Below are positions 1 through 7,380 of a DNA stretch of 64,000 nucleotides, one piece after another. The notes beneath the pieces are model-generated. The model was not told where the DNA came from. It made no database searches and saw nothing but the letters and a program-made list of their open reading frames with translations. How positions within the stretch are numbered: the first letter of the stretch is position 1; every line of letters begins with the position of its first letter. A program made the position numbers and the translations under genes. The stretch is from Bacillota bacterium (GTDB lineage: Bacteria > Bacillota > Clostridia > Peptostreptococcales > Anaerovoracaceae), in assembly GCA_023415235.1 (NCBI GenBank), contig JAEZLP010000037.1, positions 1 to 64,000 of the forward strand, read 5' to 3'.

Positions 1-236
1 CCATGCTGACAACGACACTTGGCTTGCTGCCGCTGTCCTTTGGAATTGGAACCGGAGCAGAAATTCAGGCACCCATGGGAATCACCGTTATCGGCGGTTT
101 GATCTTCTCCACTTTGATCACGCTGGTCATCGTACCGGTTTTCTATTCCATCATGGATGACCGCCACCTGAAGCGGATTGCTAAAAAAGCAGAGCGCAAG
201 GAGAAAAAGCGAAAGCTGCAGCAGGAGGAAAACTAA
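1..236 (+). CDS. RND-family efflux pump, C-terminal end (partial)
   Basis: The left edge cuts this gene; only about 78 C-terminal residues are visible. They show the last two membrane segments of an AcrB-like inner-membrane RND permease: a glycine/alanine-rich turn with GIGTGAEIQAPMGITVIGG, then a hydrophobic helix ending in VPVFYSIMDD, which is the usual end of the last helix in this family, followed by a charged lysine/glutamate tail in the cytoplasm. RND permeases export drugs, detergents or metabolites using the proton gradient. The stop codon overlaps the start of the next gene (TAATG), so the TetR-type regulator is translationally coupled. The substrate cannot be told from this fragment. 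Confidence 0.85.
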   Translation, partial: MLTTTLGLLPLSFGIGTGAEIQAPMGITVIGGLIFSTLITLVIVPVFYSIMDDRHLKRIAKKAERKEKKRKLQQEEN

Positions 237-853
237 TGTCCAGGGAAAAGCAGTCAAAGCGTGAGATGATTCTGAAAGCCGCCTACGAACTCTTCGTAAA
301 AAAGGGCTATCTTGATGCAAAGATCATTGATATAGCAGATGCCGCAGGAATTGGCAAAGGTACCGTATATGAGTACTTTGAGAGTAAAGATGCCATTTTT
401 ATGGAACTGTTTAAAACCGAGGTCGCAGACGGCTATAAAAAGCTTCCGGCACTATTGAATGCAGAACTTGATTGTGAGAATAAACTGAAAAAATACATCG
501 AGGTTGAGCTTGAAAATACGTCCAGATATACCTTTAGCAAAAATTTTGTTCTGGATTTGCTATTGAAATCAGATGCATTCCAGAACCCATCACTGATTGA
601 GGCAATCAACCAGCTTATGACGGATAAATTCCGGATTATGCACCAGATCATAGAGCAAGGCATCCAACGGGGCGAATTCAGGAATTCTGATCCACTTCTC
701 GCAACGGTTGCCATCATGGGTGCAGTGAACCACTTTATCAGCCTGAAATTTTGCCCAGTGGATTTATCGCAGTTCACGTCAGAACGTCAGCTGAGCGACT
801 TGAAACAAAGCGACTTTTTAACCTTGATTCTAAACGGATTAAAGGCCTGCTAA
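236..853 (+). CDS. TetR/AcrR-family transcriptional regulator
   Basis: A 205-residue protein with an N-terminal TetR helix-turn-helix (about residues 8-55): REMILKAAYELFVKKGY, then IADAAGIGKGTVYEYFESKD, the canonical recognition-helix signature. The C-terminal two thirds is a variable all-helical ligand-binding domain. Its start overlaps the stop of the RND pump gene by one base, so it belongs to the same transcript and probably represses that efflux operon until a pump substrate binds. Length is normal for the family. The ligand is unknown. Confidence 0.9.
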   Translation: MSREKQSKREMILKAAYELFVKKGYLDAKIIDIADAAGIGKGTVYEYFESKDAIFMELFKTEVADGYKKLPALLNAELDCENKLKKYIEVELENTSRYTFSKNFVLDLLLKSDAFQNPSLIEAINQLMTDKFRIMHQIIEQGIQRGEFRNSDPLLATVAIMGAVNHFISLKFCPVDLSQFTSERQLSDLKQSDFLTLILNGLKAC

Positions 854-890
854 GGTTTATTTTACAACAATAATACTTAAAAATCTTTTG

Positions 891-947
891 AATAAAGCCA
901 TGGTTTTCTGTGAATATTAGTCAGAGAAATCATGGTTTTATTAATTT
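891..947 (+). terminator. Probable terminator of the RND/TetR operon
   Basis: A long imperfect inverted repeat: AATAAAGCCATGGTTTTCT on the left and CAGAGAAATCATGGTTTTATT on the right, with a loop of about 10 nt, followed by TTAATTTTTC. It lies just after the TetR gene and before the promoter of the permease gene. Confidence 0.55.
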
Positions 948-1001
948 TTCAGAACATTTGGAAGGTTGAAAAATAAATCCTTAAATTAAGAAAAAAACTA
1001 G

Positions 1002-1029
1002 TTACATTTGGTTAATTCTGTTGTATAAT
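1002..1029 (+). promoter_or_regulatory. Sigma-A-type promoter for the permease/hydantoinase pair
   Basis: TTACAT, 16 nt spacer, then a perfect TATAAT, about 45 nt upstream of the permease start codon, which has a strong GGAGGTG ribosome site. No riboswitch-like fold was recognised in the leader. Confidence 0.5.
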
Positions 1030-1075
1030 GATCGTGTAATAATCTTACAGCTGTATATTTTATGGAGGTGTTTTA

Positions 1076-2587
1076 ATGTCAAAGTACACGCAAAAAGAAA
1101 GCGGCGGACTGTATGAATTAACTGATGCCGCTCGTGCCGAACTGTCTTCCTCAAAGTATTACAATGAAGACCTCGCTCCTACACCGATTTCGGCGAGAAC
1201 CTGGTCTACATACCACATCGCAATGCTGTGGGTCGGAATGTCCGTGTGTATCCCATCCTTCACAATGGCTTCTTCATTGGTAGCATTGGGATTATCTCCC
1301 TGGATGTCCGTATTTAACGTAGCACTTGGTAACATCATCATCTTGATCCCGATTCAGTTGAATTCTCACGCAGGTACGAAGTATGGTCTTCCGTTCCCTG
1401 TATTTGCCAGACTGGCCTTTGGTGCCGTCGGAGCTCATGTGCCATCCCTGTCAAGAGCGCTCACCGCTTGCGGCTGGAATGCAGTACAGTCCTGGATCGG
1501 CGGCGCTGCCATCGTTTCCCTGATTGCATCTTTTGCGCCTGCCTTCGGACAGATGCCTGCCGCTCCGTTTATCGGATTCGGTATCTTCTTAGTCCTTGTT
1601 TGGTGGGTAACCGTTATGGGTTCCGAAAGCATCAAGTATCTGGAAGCGGTTGGTTCTCCGATCCTGATCGTATTGACCGTTATGCTGTTCATATGGTCCA
1701 TCGCGCTCGGAGCAAGTGAAGGCTACAGCTTTGCAGACCTGCTCAGAGCTTCCACCGATACCTCAACTGTTGACGCAAGCGGCGGATTTGCTTATGTCTT
1801 CCTCGGCGGACTGACAGCGAACATCGCATTCTGGGCTACCATGGCTCTGAATATTCCTGACTTCTCAAGATATGCAAAATCCCAGAAGGCTCAGTTCAGA
1901 GGACAGTTATACGGAATGCCTTTGATGATGGCGGTTTGCGCATTCGTCGGAGCTCTGTTTGCACAGGCTACAAAACTGACTCTTGGAACAGCTATGTTTG
2001 ACCCGACTGCAGTACTTCCTTTGATCCAGAACTCCTTTATCCAGTTCCTGGTATCCGTCGGCGTTATCATCGCTACCATCACAACGAATATCGCCGCAAA
2101 CGTAGTTGCTCCTGCAAACGGATTCTCCAATGTATCGCCTAAGAGAATCAGTTATAAGATGGGTGTAACAATCTCCTGTATTCTGGCCATCGCTTATCGT
2201 CCATGGTGGATCTTCGGCGGCGCCGGCGCATACATCTTCGGCTGGCTGAACACCTACGGCGGAATTCTTGCTCCTGTAGCTGCGATCTTCATCGCCGACT
2301 ACTATGTGGTCAAGAAGAGAAACATCGACGTTATGGCTCTCTTCCAGGGCAAGGACGGCAGATATTGGTACCAGGGCGGCTGGAACCTCAAAGCGGTTGC
2401 AGCATGGATTCTTGGATTCATTCTCCCGACATTGGGCAACCTCGGCGTTTCTTCCCTGAAATGGGTTGCAGCCAATGGATATATCTTTGGTTTCGTAGTT
2501 GCTTTCATCATCTACGTACTGCTCATGAAGAACGAAACCGTATCCTTCATCAGCAAAGAAGAAGAAGAAGCAATGACGGAAAGATAG
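1076..2587 (+). CDS. NCS1-family nucleobase/hydantoin/allantoin permease
   Basis: A 503-residue polytopic membrane protein, about 12 membrane helices, of the nucleobase:cation symporter-1 family (Mhp1, PucI, CodB, FurD relatives). Family marks include the N-terminal NEDLAPTPISARTWSTYHI segment, a gap-free run of helices from about residue 47, and the WGVxPxx-like NLGVSSLKWV stretch near the end. Such proteins take up hydantoins, allantoin, uracil, cytosine or thiamine with Na+ or H+. The next gene is a hydantoinase/dihydropyrimidinase, so a hydantoin or dihydropyrimidine substrate is the best inference. The ATG is preceded by GGAGGTG at good spacing. Confidence 0.9.
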   Translation: MSKYTQKESGGLYELTDAARAELSSSKYYNEDLAPTPISARTWSTYHIAMLWVGMSVCIPSFTMASSLVALGLSPWMSVFNVALGNIIILIPIQLNSHAGTKYGLPFPVFARLAFGAVGAHVPSLSRALTACGWNAVQSWIGGAAIVSLIASFAPAFGQMPAAPFIGFGIFLVLVWWVTVMGSESIKYLEAVGSPILIVLTVMLFIWSIALGASEGYSFADLLRASTDTSTVDASGGFAYVFLGGLTANIAFWATMALNIPDFSRYAKSQKAQFRGQLYGMPLMMAVCAFVGALFAQATKLTLGTAMFDPTAVLPLIQNSFIQFLVSVGVIIATITTNIAANVVAPANGFSNVSPKRISYKMGVTISCILAIAYRPWWIFGGAGAYIFGWLNTYGGILAPVAAIFIADYYVVKKRNIDVMALFQGKDGRYWYQGGWNLKAVAAWILGFILPTLGNLGVSSLKWVAANGYIFGFVVAFIIYVLLMKNETVSFISKEEEEAMTER

Positions 2588-2636
2588 TCCTGAATAATTA
2601 TTCTAAACAGTATTATAATAAAATTATAATAAACAT

Positions 2637-2669
2637 AGCAGGAGCCCTTGTGACCCAGGGGCTCCTGCT
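2637..2669 (+). other. Perfect 11-bp stem-loop between permease and hydantoinase genes
   Basis: AGCAGGAGCCC and GGGCTCCTGCT form a perfect stem with an 11-nt loop. It is not followed by a T-run on either strand, so it is not a standard terminator. It could be a partial terminator, an mRNA processing/stability element that sets the ratio of the two products, or a protein site. Confidence 0.5.
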
Positions 2670-2731
2670 CATATGACGAAAAAACGAAGACAAGATTGCG
2701 CGTGAAGCGTAAAAAAAAGGAGGTTTTTGAA

Positions 2732-4135
2732 GTGGATTTATTAATCAAAAACGGAACAATCGTTACCGCAAAATCGACCTTTAAGGCTGATATCGCCGTC
2801 AAAGACGGTAAAATTCTGTCCATCGGACAAAACATCAAGCCTTTGAAGGGTACCGAAGTTGTTGACGCGAAGGGCAAGCTGGTGATTCCGGGCGCCATCG
2901 ACGGCCATACCCACCTGGCAATGCCTTTCGGCGGAACAATCTCATCGGACGATTATTATACAGGCACCAGATCAGCTGCCTGCGGCGGAACTACAACTGT
3001 ATTTGATTTTGTTCTTCAGGGCAAAGGCGAGAAGATGGTGGACGCCATTAAGAGAAGAGACGCTCTCGCAGCTCCTGACGCTGCGGTGGACTACTCCTTC
3101 CATGTCGGCGTATGCGACGTTACAACTCCTGAATTGCTGGATTCCATGGAAGACGCTGTTAAGTTCGGTATCCCGTCCTTTAAGGTGTTTATGGTTTATG
3201 ATTTCGGCGTTGACGACGGCTCCTTCTACCAGGTTCTTCAGAAAGCAGCCAAAATCGGCGCTCTGGTTGGAGTCCATGCGGAAAACAGAGATGTAAACAA
3301 CGTATTGGTGAAGCAGTACCTTGCTGAAGGCAAAACCGACGCTTGGTGGCATTACATGTCAAAGAACGAAGATGTGGAAGGCGAAGCGGATGTGAGAGCG
3401 ATCAACCTTGCTAAGATGGCCGGAACTTCCCTCTATATCGTGCATCTGGCTGACAAGCAGGGTGTGGAAGCGGTAATCCAGGCAAGAGATGAAGGTTATC
3501 CGATCTTTGCTGAAACCTGCCCGCAGTACCTCTACTTCACAAAAGAAGTATACAAGAGAGAACGCGGCAGAGATTTCGTATGTTCGCCTCCAATGAAGGG
3601 CAAGGAATCTCAGGATGCCCTTTGGGCCGCTATCAAATCCGGCGATATCGCAACCATCGCCACCGACCACTGCCCATTCACTCAGGCAGAAAAAGACTGG
3701 GGAATTGTCAAGAAGGACGGTACTCCAGGCAACTTCACGACGATCCCCAACGGATGCGCCGGCATTGAAAACATGTATCCATACATGCTGTCCGAAGCAA
3801 ACAAAGGCAGGATTTCCTTCAACAAGGCAGTTGAAATCTGTGCGACCAATCCCGCCAAGCTGTTCGGCTGCGATCATCTCAAGGGCGATCTGAGACCTGG
3901 TCTTGACGCTGATATCGTAATCTACGATCCGAAGAAGAATGTCACAATCAGGAACAGCGAAATGCACGGCAATCTTGACCATACCATCTGGGAAGGCGTC
4001 AGCGTAAAGGGCTATCCCGTCGCTACCTTCAGCAGAGGAAAACTCGTATACAAGGATGGCGAATTCGTTGGCCAGAAGGGCTACGGAAAGCTCGTCAAGT
4101 GCAAACCGATTAAATTAAAGGGCCCGGAACTCTAA
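2732..4135 (+). CDS. hydA: D-hydantoinase / dihydropyrimidinase
   Basis: A 467-residue cyclic-amidohydrolase that opens hydantoin or 5,6-dihydrouracil rings to N-carbamoyl amino acids. The full binuclear metal site is visible: H59 and H61 (DGHTHL), K151 in SFKVFMVYDF (the lysine that becomes carboxylated), H182 (VHAEN), H238 (VHLAD) and D312 (ATDHCPF); spacing matches D-hydantoinases. I chose the GTG at 2732 because AAAAGGAGGT lies 7-8 nt upstream and the product then starts with the conserved MDLLIKNGTIVTA; an in-frame start at 2696 would place that ribosome site inside the gene. Co-directional with the NCS1 permease, suggesting uptake and ring opening of the same compound. No carbamoylase gene is nearby. 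Confidence 0.92.
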   Translation: MDLLIKNGTIVTAKSTFKADIAVKDGKILSIGQNIKPLKGTEVVDAKGKLVIPGAIDGHTHLAMPFGGTISSDDYYTGTRSAACGGTTTVFDFVLQGKGEKMVDAIKRRDALAAPDAAVDYSFHVGVCDVTTPELLDSMEDAVKFGIPSFKVFMVYDFGVDDGSFYQVLQKAAKIGALVGVHAENRDVNNVLVKQYLAEGKTDAWWHYMSKNEDVEGEADVRAINLAKMAGTSLYIVHLADKQGVEAVIQARDEGYPIFAETCPQYLYFTKEVYKRERGRDFVCSPPMKGKESQDALWAAIKSGDIATIATDHCPFTQAEKDWGIVKKDGTPGNFTTIPNGCAGIENMYPYMLSEANKGRISFNKAVEICATNPAKLFGCDHLKGDLRPGLDADIVIYDPKKNVTIRNSEMHGNLDHTIWEGVSVKGYPVATFSRGKLVYKDGEFVGQKGYGKLVKCKPIKLKGPEL

Positions 4136-4167
4136 ACAAACCGGATCCTTTTGAGAAGGATGCAGGA

Positions 4168-4194
4168 AAAACCCATCGGCAAGATGGGTTTTTT
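4168..4194 (+). terminator. Intrinsic terminator after hydA
   Basis: AAAACCCATC, loop GGCAA, GATGGGTTTT followed by TTC and T-rich sequence; a compact stem with T-run directly after the hydantoinase gene. Confidence 0.85.
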
Positions 4195-4286
4195 CTTGCA
4201 TAATTACCCTGTATCGTTTAGAATTAATTGTTCTGTGGTAAAATAAACATCAATTCACGCAGATGAAAGAAGGATTACAAATTCGA

Positions 4287-5921
4287 ATGGAAAACATTAT
4301 TTTTAAAGAAATGAATCTGTCCCATGAACTGCAGAGGGCCTTGAGTGAAATGGGATTTGAGGAGGCTACTCCGATACAAACAAAAGCAATCCCTCCGATT
4401 TTTCAGGGAAAAGATATCATCGGCCAGGCTCAGACCGGTACGGGAAAGACCTGCGCCTTCGGCATTCCGGCCATTGAAATGCTGGACCCGGGCGTAACCG
4501 GAGTGCAGGTCCTCGTTCTCTGCCCCACCCGGGAGCTTGCAATTCAGGTTTCGGAGGAGCTGAAGAACGTAAGCAGGTTTAAGAAAGGAGTCAAGGTCCT
4601 CCCCATTTATGGAGGCCAGTCCATTGACCGGCAGATATTGGCGCTGAAGTCAAAACCCCAGATCATTATCGGAACTCCGGGCAGGGTGATGGACCATATG
4701 CGCCGCCATACCCTCAAGCTTGCCAACCTCAGAATGATCATTCTGGACGAAGCGGACGAAATGTTGAACATGGGTTTCCGGGAAGACATCGATACGATAC
4801 TGAAAGAGATCCCGGAAGACAGGCAGACTCTTCTGTTTTCCGCCACTATGCCCAGGGAGATCATGGACCTGACCAGGCTATACCAAAAGGATCCCGAACT
4901 CATTAAAACCGTACACAAGGAGCTTACCATCCCCAATATCGAGCAATACTACCTGGAAGTCAGGGAAAGCTCCAAGCTGGAGCTGCTTTGCCGCCTTATC
5001 GATGCAAAAAATATCAAGCTCGGTATGGTCTTCTGCAATACTAAAAAGCGGGTGGATGAGCTGACCTCAGCCCTGCAGACCCGGGGCTACTCCGCTGAGG
5101 CTCTACACGGTGATATGAAGCAGACAGAGCGGGACCGGGTTATGAACAAATTCAGGAAAGGCCTCATAGAAATCCTGGTTGCGACCGACGTAGCCGCCAG
5201 GGGCATCGATGTCAATAATATTGAAGCGGTTTTCAACTATGATATTCCCAACGACGAGGAATACTACGTGCATCGGATCGGCAGAACAGGTCGAGCCGGG
5301 AAAACTGGTGTTTCCTACTCTTTTGTTTTTGGCCGTGATATTTATAAGATCAAGGATATCCAGCGATACACAAAATCCGAAATTCTGCCCATGAAGCCTC
5401 CCACCATCTCCGATGTGGAGGAGGTCAAACTGGAAGGAGCAGTTCGTCAAGTGCTTGACCTGCTGGAGTCGGGAAAGAGCTACAACAAGTATCATGGAGT
5501 GATTGAAACAATCTTGGCGGAATCTGCGGACGCGACATCCCTTGATGTGGCGGCAGTCCTTTTCAGCCTTGCCTTTGAGGAGCTGGACGCCAGAAGCTAT
5601 GAGCATTCCGACCTGGATGAGGATCACAACCAGTATCGAAAGGACGGCATGGTGCGGCTCTTCTTCAATGTTGGAGCCCTCGATCACGTTCAACCGAAGA
5701 ATATCGTACAGAGCATCGCCTCAAAATCATCCCTGCCTGGTAAACTGATCGGCGAAATCGATATCCATAAAAACTTCACCTTTGTGGAAATACCGGCGGA
5801 ATATGCGGATGATGTCTTGGACTCCATGCGAAACTTTACGCATAGGGGACGCAAGGTGCTGATCGAGAAGGCCAGCAAGCGCCAGGGACCGAAACAGAGA
5901 TCCAAGCGGCGCCGATCATAA
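4287..5921 (+). CDS. DEAD-box ATP-dependent RNA helicase (DeaD/CshA-like)
   Basis: A 544-residue cytoplasmic RNA helicase. Motifs in order: Q motif (GFEEATPIQ), I AQTGTGKT, Ia PTRELA, Ib TPGR, II DEAD, III SAT, then the second RecA domain ending in HRIGRTGRAG. Residues from about 450 form a DbpA/CsdA-type RNA-binding domain (VRLFFNVGALD, GEIDIHKNFTFVEIP), and the tail is basic (KRQGPKQRSKRRRS). This layout fits cold-shock or ribosome-assembly helicases. The ATG at 4287 gives the usual short N terminus (MENIIFKEMNLS); an ATG at 4263 is also open but adds eight atypical residues. Monocistronic, flanked by terminators. Confidence 0.93.
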   Translation: MENIIFKEMNLSHELQRALSEMGFEEATPIQTKAIPPIFQGKDIIGQAQTGTGKTCAFGIPAIEMLDPGVTGVQVLVLCPTRELAIQVSEELKNVSRFKKGVKVLPIYGGQSIDRQILALKSKPQIIIGTPGRVMDHMRRHTLKLANLRMIILDEADEMLNMGFREDIDTILKEIPEDRQTLLFSATMPREIMDLTRLYQKDPELIKTVHKELTIPNIEQYYLEVRESSKLELLCRLIDAKNIKLGMVFCNTKKRVDELTSALQTRGYSAEALHGDMKQTERDRVMNKFRKGLIEILVATDVAARGIDVNNIEAVFNYDIPNDEEYYVHRIGRTGRAGKTGVSYSFVFGRDIYKIKDIQRYTKSEILPMKPPTISDVEEVKLEGAVRQVLDLLESGKSYNKYHGVIETILAESADATSLDVAAVLFSLAFEELDARSYEHSDLDEDHNQYRKDGMVRLFFNVGALDHVQPKNIVQSIASKSSLPGKLIGEIDIHKNFTFVEIPAEYADDVLDSMRNFTHRGRKVLIEKASKRQGPKQRSKRRRS

Positions 5922-5923
5922 AT

Positions 5924-5975
5924 AAAAACCCCGGGAGGGTTCCAATCCAATGGTTCCATCCATCCGGGGTTTTTT
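5924..5975. terminator. Terminator shared by the helicase gene and the convergent small operon
   Basis: AAAAACCCCGG pairs with CCGGGGTTTTT across a loop that contains a weaker inner repeat (GGTTCC/GGTTCC-like). A-run on the left and T-run on the right make it usable in both directions, fitting the convergent genes on each side. Confidence 0.8.
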
Positions 5976-6235
5976 CATACAATGATTCTTATCTCCGTCC
6001 CGTCCTTCGCCTTGATATCGACCAGTTCAAGTCCTTTATACCGCTTCAGCAAATCGAGCGCCTTATTCATTTCCCTGTAGTTCACAGCATCCAGACAAAT
6101 TTTCTTCTCTCTCTCTAGATCCTTTTTCTCCTGCTTCATTCCGATTCCCGCCATCCTTATGCCTGCTTTTACAAGCCAGATGGGAGCAGGGATAAAGAAT
6201 CTTCTGCCCTTTTCATTTTTCAAGTAAATCCTCAA
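5975..6235 (-). CDS. Small conserved-type protein, third gene of DUF2089 operon, TTG start
   Basis: About 86 residues, no recognised enzyme domain. The visible plan is LRIYLKNEKGRRFFIPAPIW, a short helix, a charged EKKDLEREKK stretch, then a helix and a C-terminal beta pair (GLELVDIKAKDGTEIRIIV). I place the start at the TTG at 6235 because GGAGAAAGGA lies 9 nt upstream; the longer ATG form from 6280 (101 residues) overlaps the upstream gene by 23 bp and has no clear ribosome site. Its last strands, ending in an EIRI repeat, resemble the end of the neighbouring SHOCT-like protein, so the two may be partners or share a fold. Function unknown. Confidence 0.6.
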   Translation of the reverse strand: MRIYLKNEKGRRFFIPAPIWLVKAGIRMAGIGMKQEKKDLEREKKICLDAVNYREMNKALDLLKRYKGLELVDIKAKDGTEIRIIV

Positions 6236-6257
6236 TCTGAACAATCCTTTCTCCGGT

Positions 6258-6629
6258 TTACTCAATCGCGACCTCCACATAATCGCCGTTCCCGCTCTTT
6301 ATGTCGACGATTTTCCCATCTAAACCGGCATCGATGGCTTCCATGATCATTTTGATGTCAATCCCCTCCTGATCGGTCAGCCCATGGATCTTGACATTGT
6401 TTACCGCTGTTCCGATCGCCTTGAGAAAGCTGACCGGTACGTTGATATTCACATTGTCATCGGTGCCGGACTGTACTCTTACCCGCAGCATCTTATCGCT
6501 GTTGATAGATTTGGGAAGCTGCTGCGTCTCCGGCACCGAATTGAGCGCCTCAATGAGTTCCGCCGCTTTATCGCTGTCGATCTTCCCTTCCTCCATCAGA
6601 CTTAAAATTCTTTTTACCTCTTCTTTCAT
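6258..6629 (-). CDS. SHOCT-like domain protein (YvlB/bactofilin-adjacent type)
   Basis: A 123-residue protein. The N terminus is a short SHOCT-like helical hairpin (KEEVKRILSLMEEGKIDSDKAAELIEAL), a module often found at the start of YvlB/DUF4097-type proteins, and the rest is a beta-rich segment (MLRVRVQSGTDDNVNINVPV, then two further strands ending in YVEVAIE). Strong AAAGGGAGAAAAGGA ribosome site. It sits between a DUF2089 regulator and a small unknown protein, all on one strand with short gaps. These three-gene sets are common in Firmicutes, with a suspected envelope-stress role that the sequence itself does not prove. Confidence 0.7.
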   Translation of the reverse strand: MKEEVKRILSLMEEGKIDSDKAAELIEALNSVPETQQLPKSINSDKMLRVRVQSGTDDNVNINVPVSFLKAIGTAVNNVKIHGLTDQEGIDIKMIMEAIDAGLDGKIVDIKSGNGDYVEVAIE

Positions 6630-6645
6630 TTTCCTTTTCTCCCTT

Positions 6646-7017
6646 TCAGATTTTACTTTCCTTCATCATACTGACCGCCTGATCGGCAGTTATCTCGCCT
6701 TTTTCCAGCATATCAATGATCTCTGTACTTTCTACGGAGGGCTTTTTTGCGATTGTGTAACCCAATGCGGAAATGACTTCGTCCAGCTTAGCTCTGACGG
6801 TCGGATAGGATATCCCAAGTTCCCGCTCCACATCCTTGATATTTCCCCTGCACTTTACGAAGATTTCCATGAAGCTCAGCTGTTCTTCCCCTAATGATTC
6901 AAACTTGGAAAGCTCAAACTCATTTTCGATTACAGTGCTGCACTTACTGCATTTCAGCTTGACAGCTCTCAGTCTGCCGCTGCAGACAGGACATCTGCTG
7001 ATTAACTTATATGCCAT
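6646..7017 (-). CDS. DUF2089 family zinc-ribbon/HTH regulator
   Basis: A 123-residue protein with an N-terminal zinc ribbon (CPVCSG...KCSKCS, two CxxC pairs), a central helix-turn-helix (GNIKDVERELGISYPTVRAKLDEVISALGY) and a C-terminal SHOCT-like helical pair (IIDMLEKGEITADQAVSMMKES). This is the DUF2089 architecture, generally taken to be a DNA-binding regulator. As first gene of the operon, with a good promoter and GGGGAGG ribosome site, it may control itself and the two downstream genes. Confidence 0.85.
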   Translation of the reverse strand: MAYKLISRCPVCSGRLRAVKLKCSKCSTVIENEFELSKFESLGEEQLSFMEIFVKCRGNIKDVERELGISYPTVRAKLDEVISALGYTIAKKPSVESTEIIDMLEKGEITADQAVSMMKESKI

Positions 7018-7043
7018 AATTAACCTCCCCTCTCTTGCAGCCT

Positions 7044-7072
7044 ACTATAGCACGATCAAAAACAAAAATCAA
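7044..7072 (-). promoter_or_regulatory. Sigma-A-type promoter for the DUF2089 operon
   Basis: On the minus strand: TTGATT, 17 nt spacer, TATAGT, ending about 27 nt upstream of the DUF2089 start codon. Confidence 0.55.
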
Positions 7073-7217
7073 TATAAAAATTAATATTTTTAATTTATAT
7101 CTCGTTTATTCTTAATTTTATTAATATTTTATGGCCATATTTTAAACTTTAACCATGGTCATAGGCCATCTGCATTACTATTCATCATTAATATCTATGA
7201 ATTGAACTGCATTTTTA

Positions 7218-7244
7218 TTCGACACATTTGTACAATAATCGACA
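7218..7244 (-). promoter_or_regulatory. Two Spo0A-box-like sites upstream of cstA
   Basis: The AT-rich divergent region 7018-7380 contains TGTCGAA (minus strand, 7218-7224; matches the Spo0A core TGNCGAA) and TGTCGAT (7238-7244, one mismatch), in the same orientation and 20 bp apart, i.e. about two helical turns. They lie about 60-90 bp upstream of the cstA -35 element. Inference only. Confidence 0.3.
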
Positions 7245-7305
7245 TATTATGGGTAATTATTGGTTATTTTGCTATATTATTTTAAAGCATTAAACAAATA
7301 AATCA

Positions 7306-7334
7306 TTGACAATTACTAAAAATAGGATTATTTT
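7306..7334 (+). promoter_or_regulatory. Sigma-A-type promoter for cstA
   Basis: Perfect TTGACA, 17 nt spacer, TATTTT, about 46 nt upstream of the cstA start. The rest of the 363-nt gap (7018-7380) is AT-rich, with the opposing DUF2089 promoter and the Spo0A-like sites noted separately; no RNA gene was recognised in it. Confidence 0.5.
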
Positions 7335-7380
7335 TACTTATAACAGACGTGTATATTTATGCACGCGAAGGAGGTATCAT

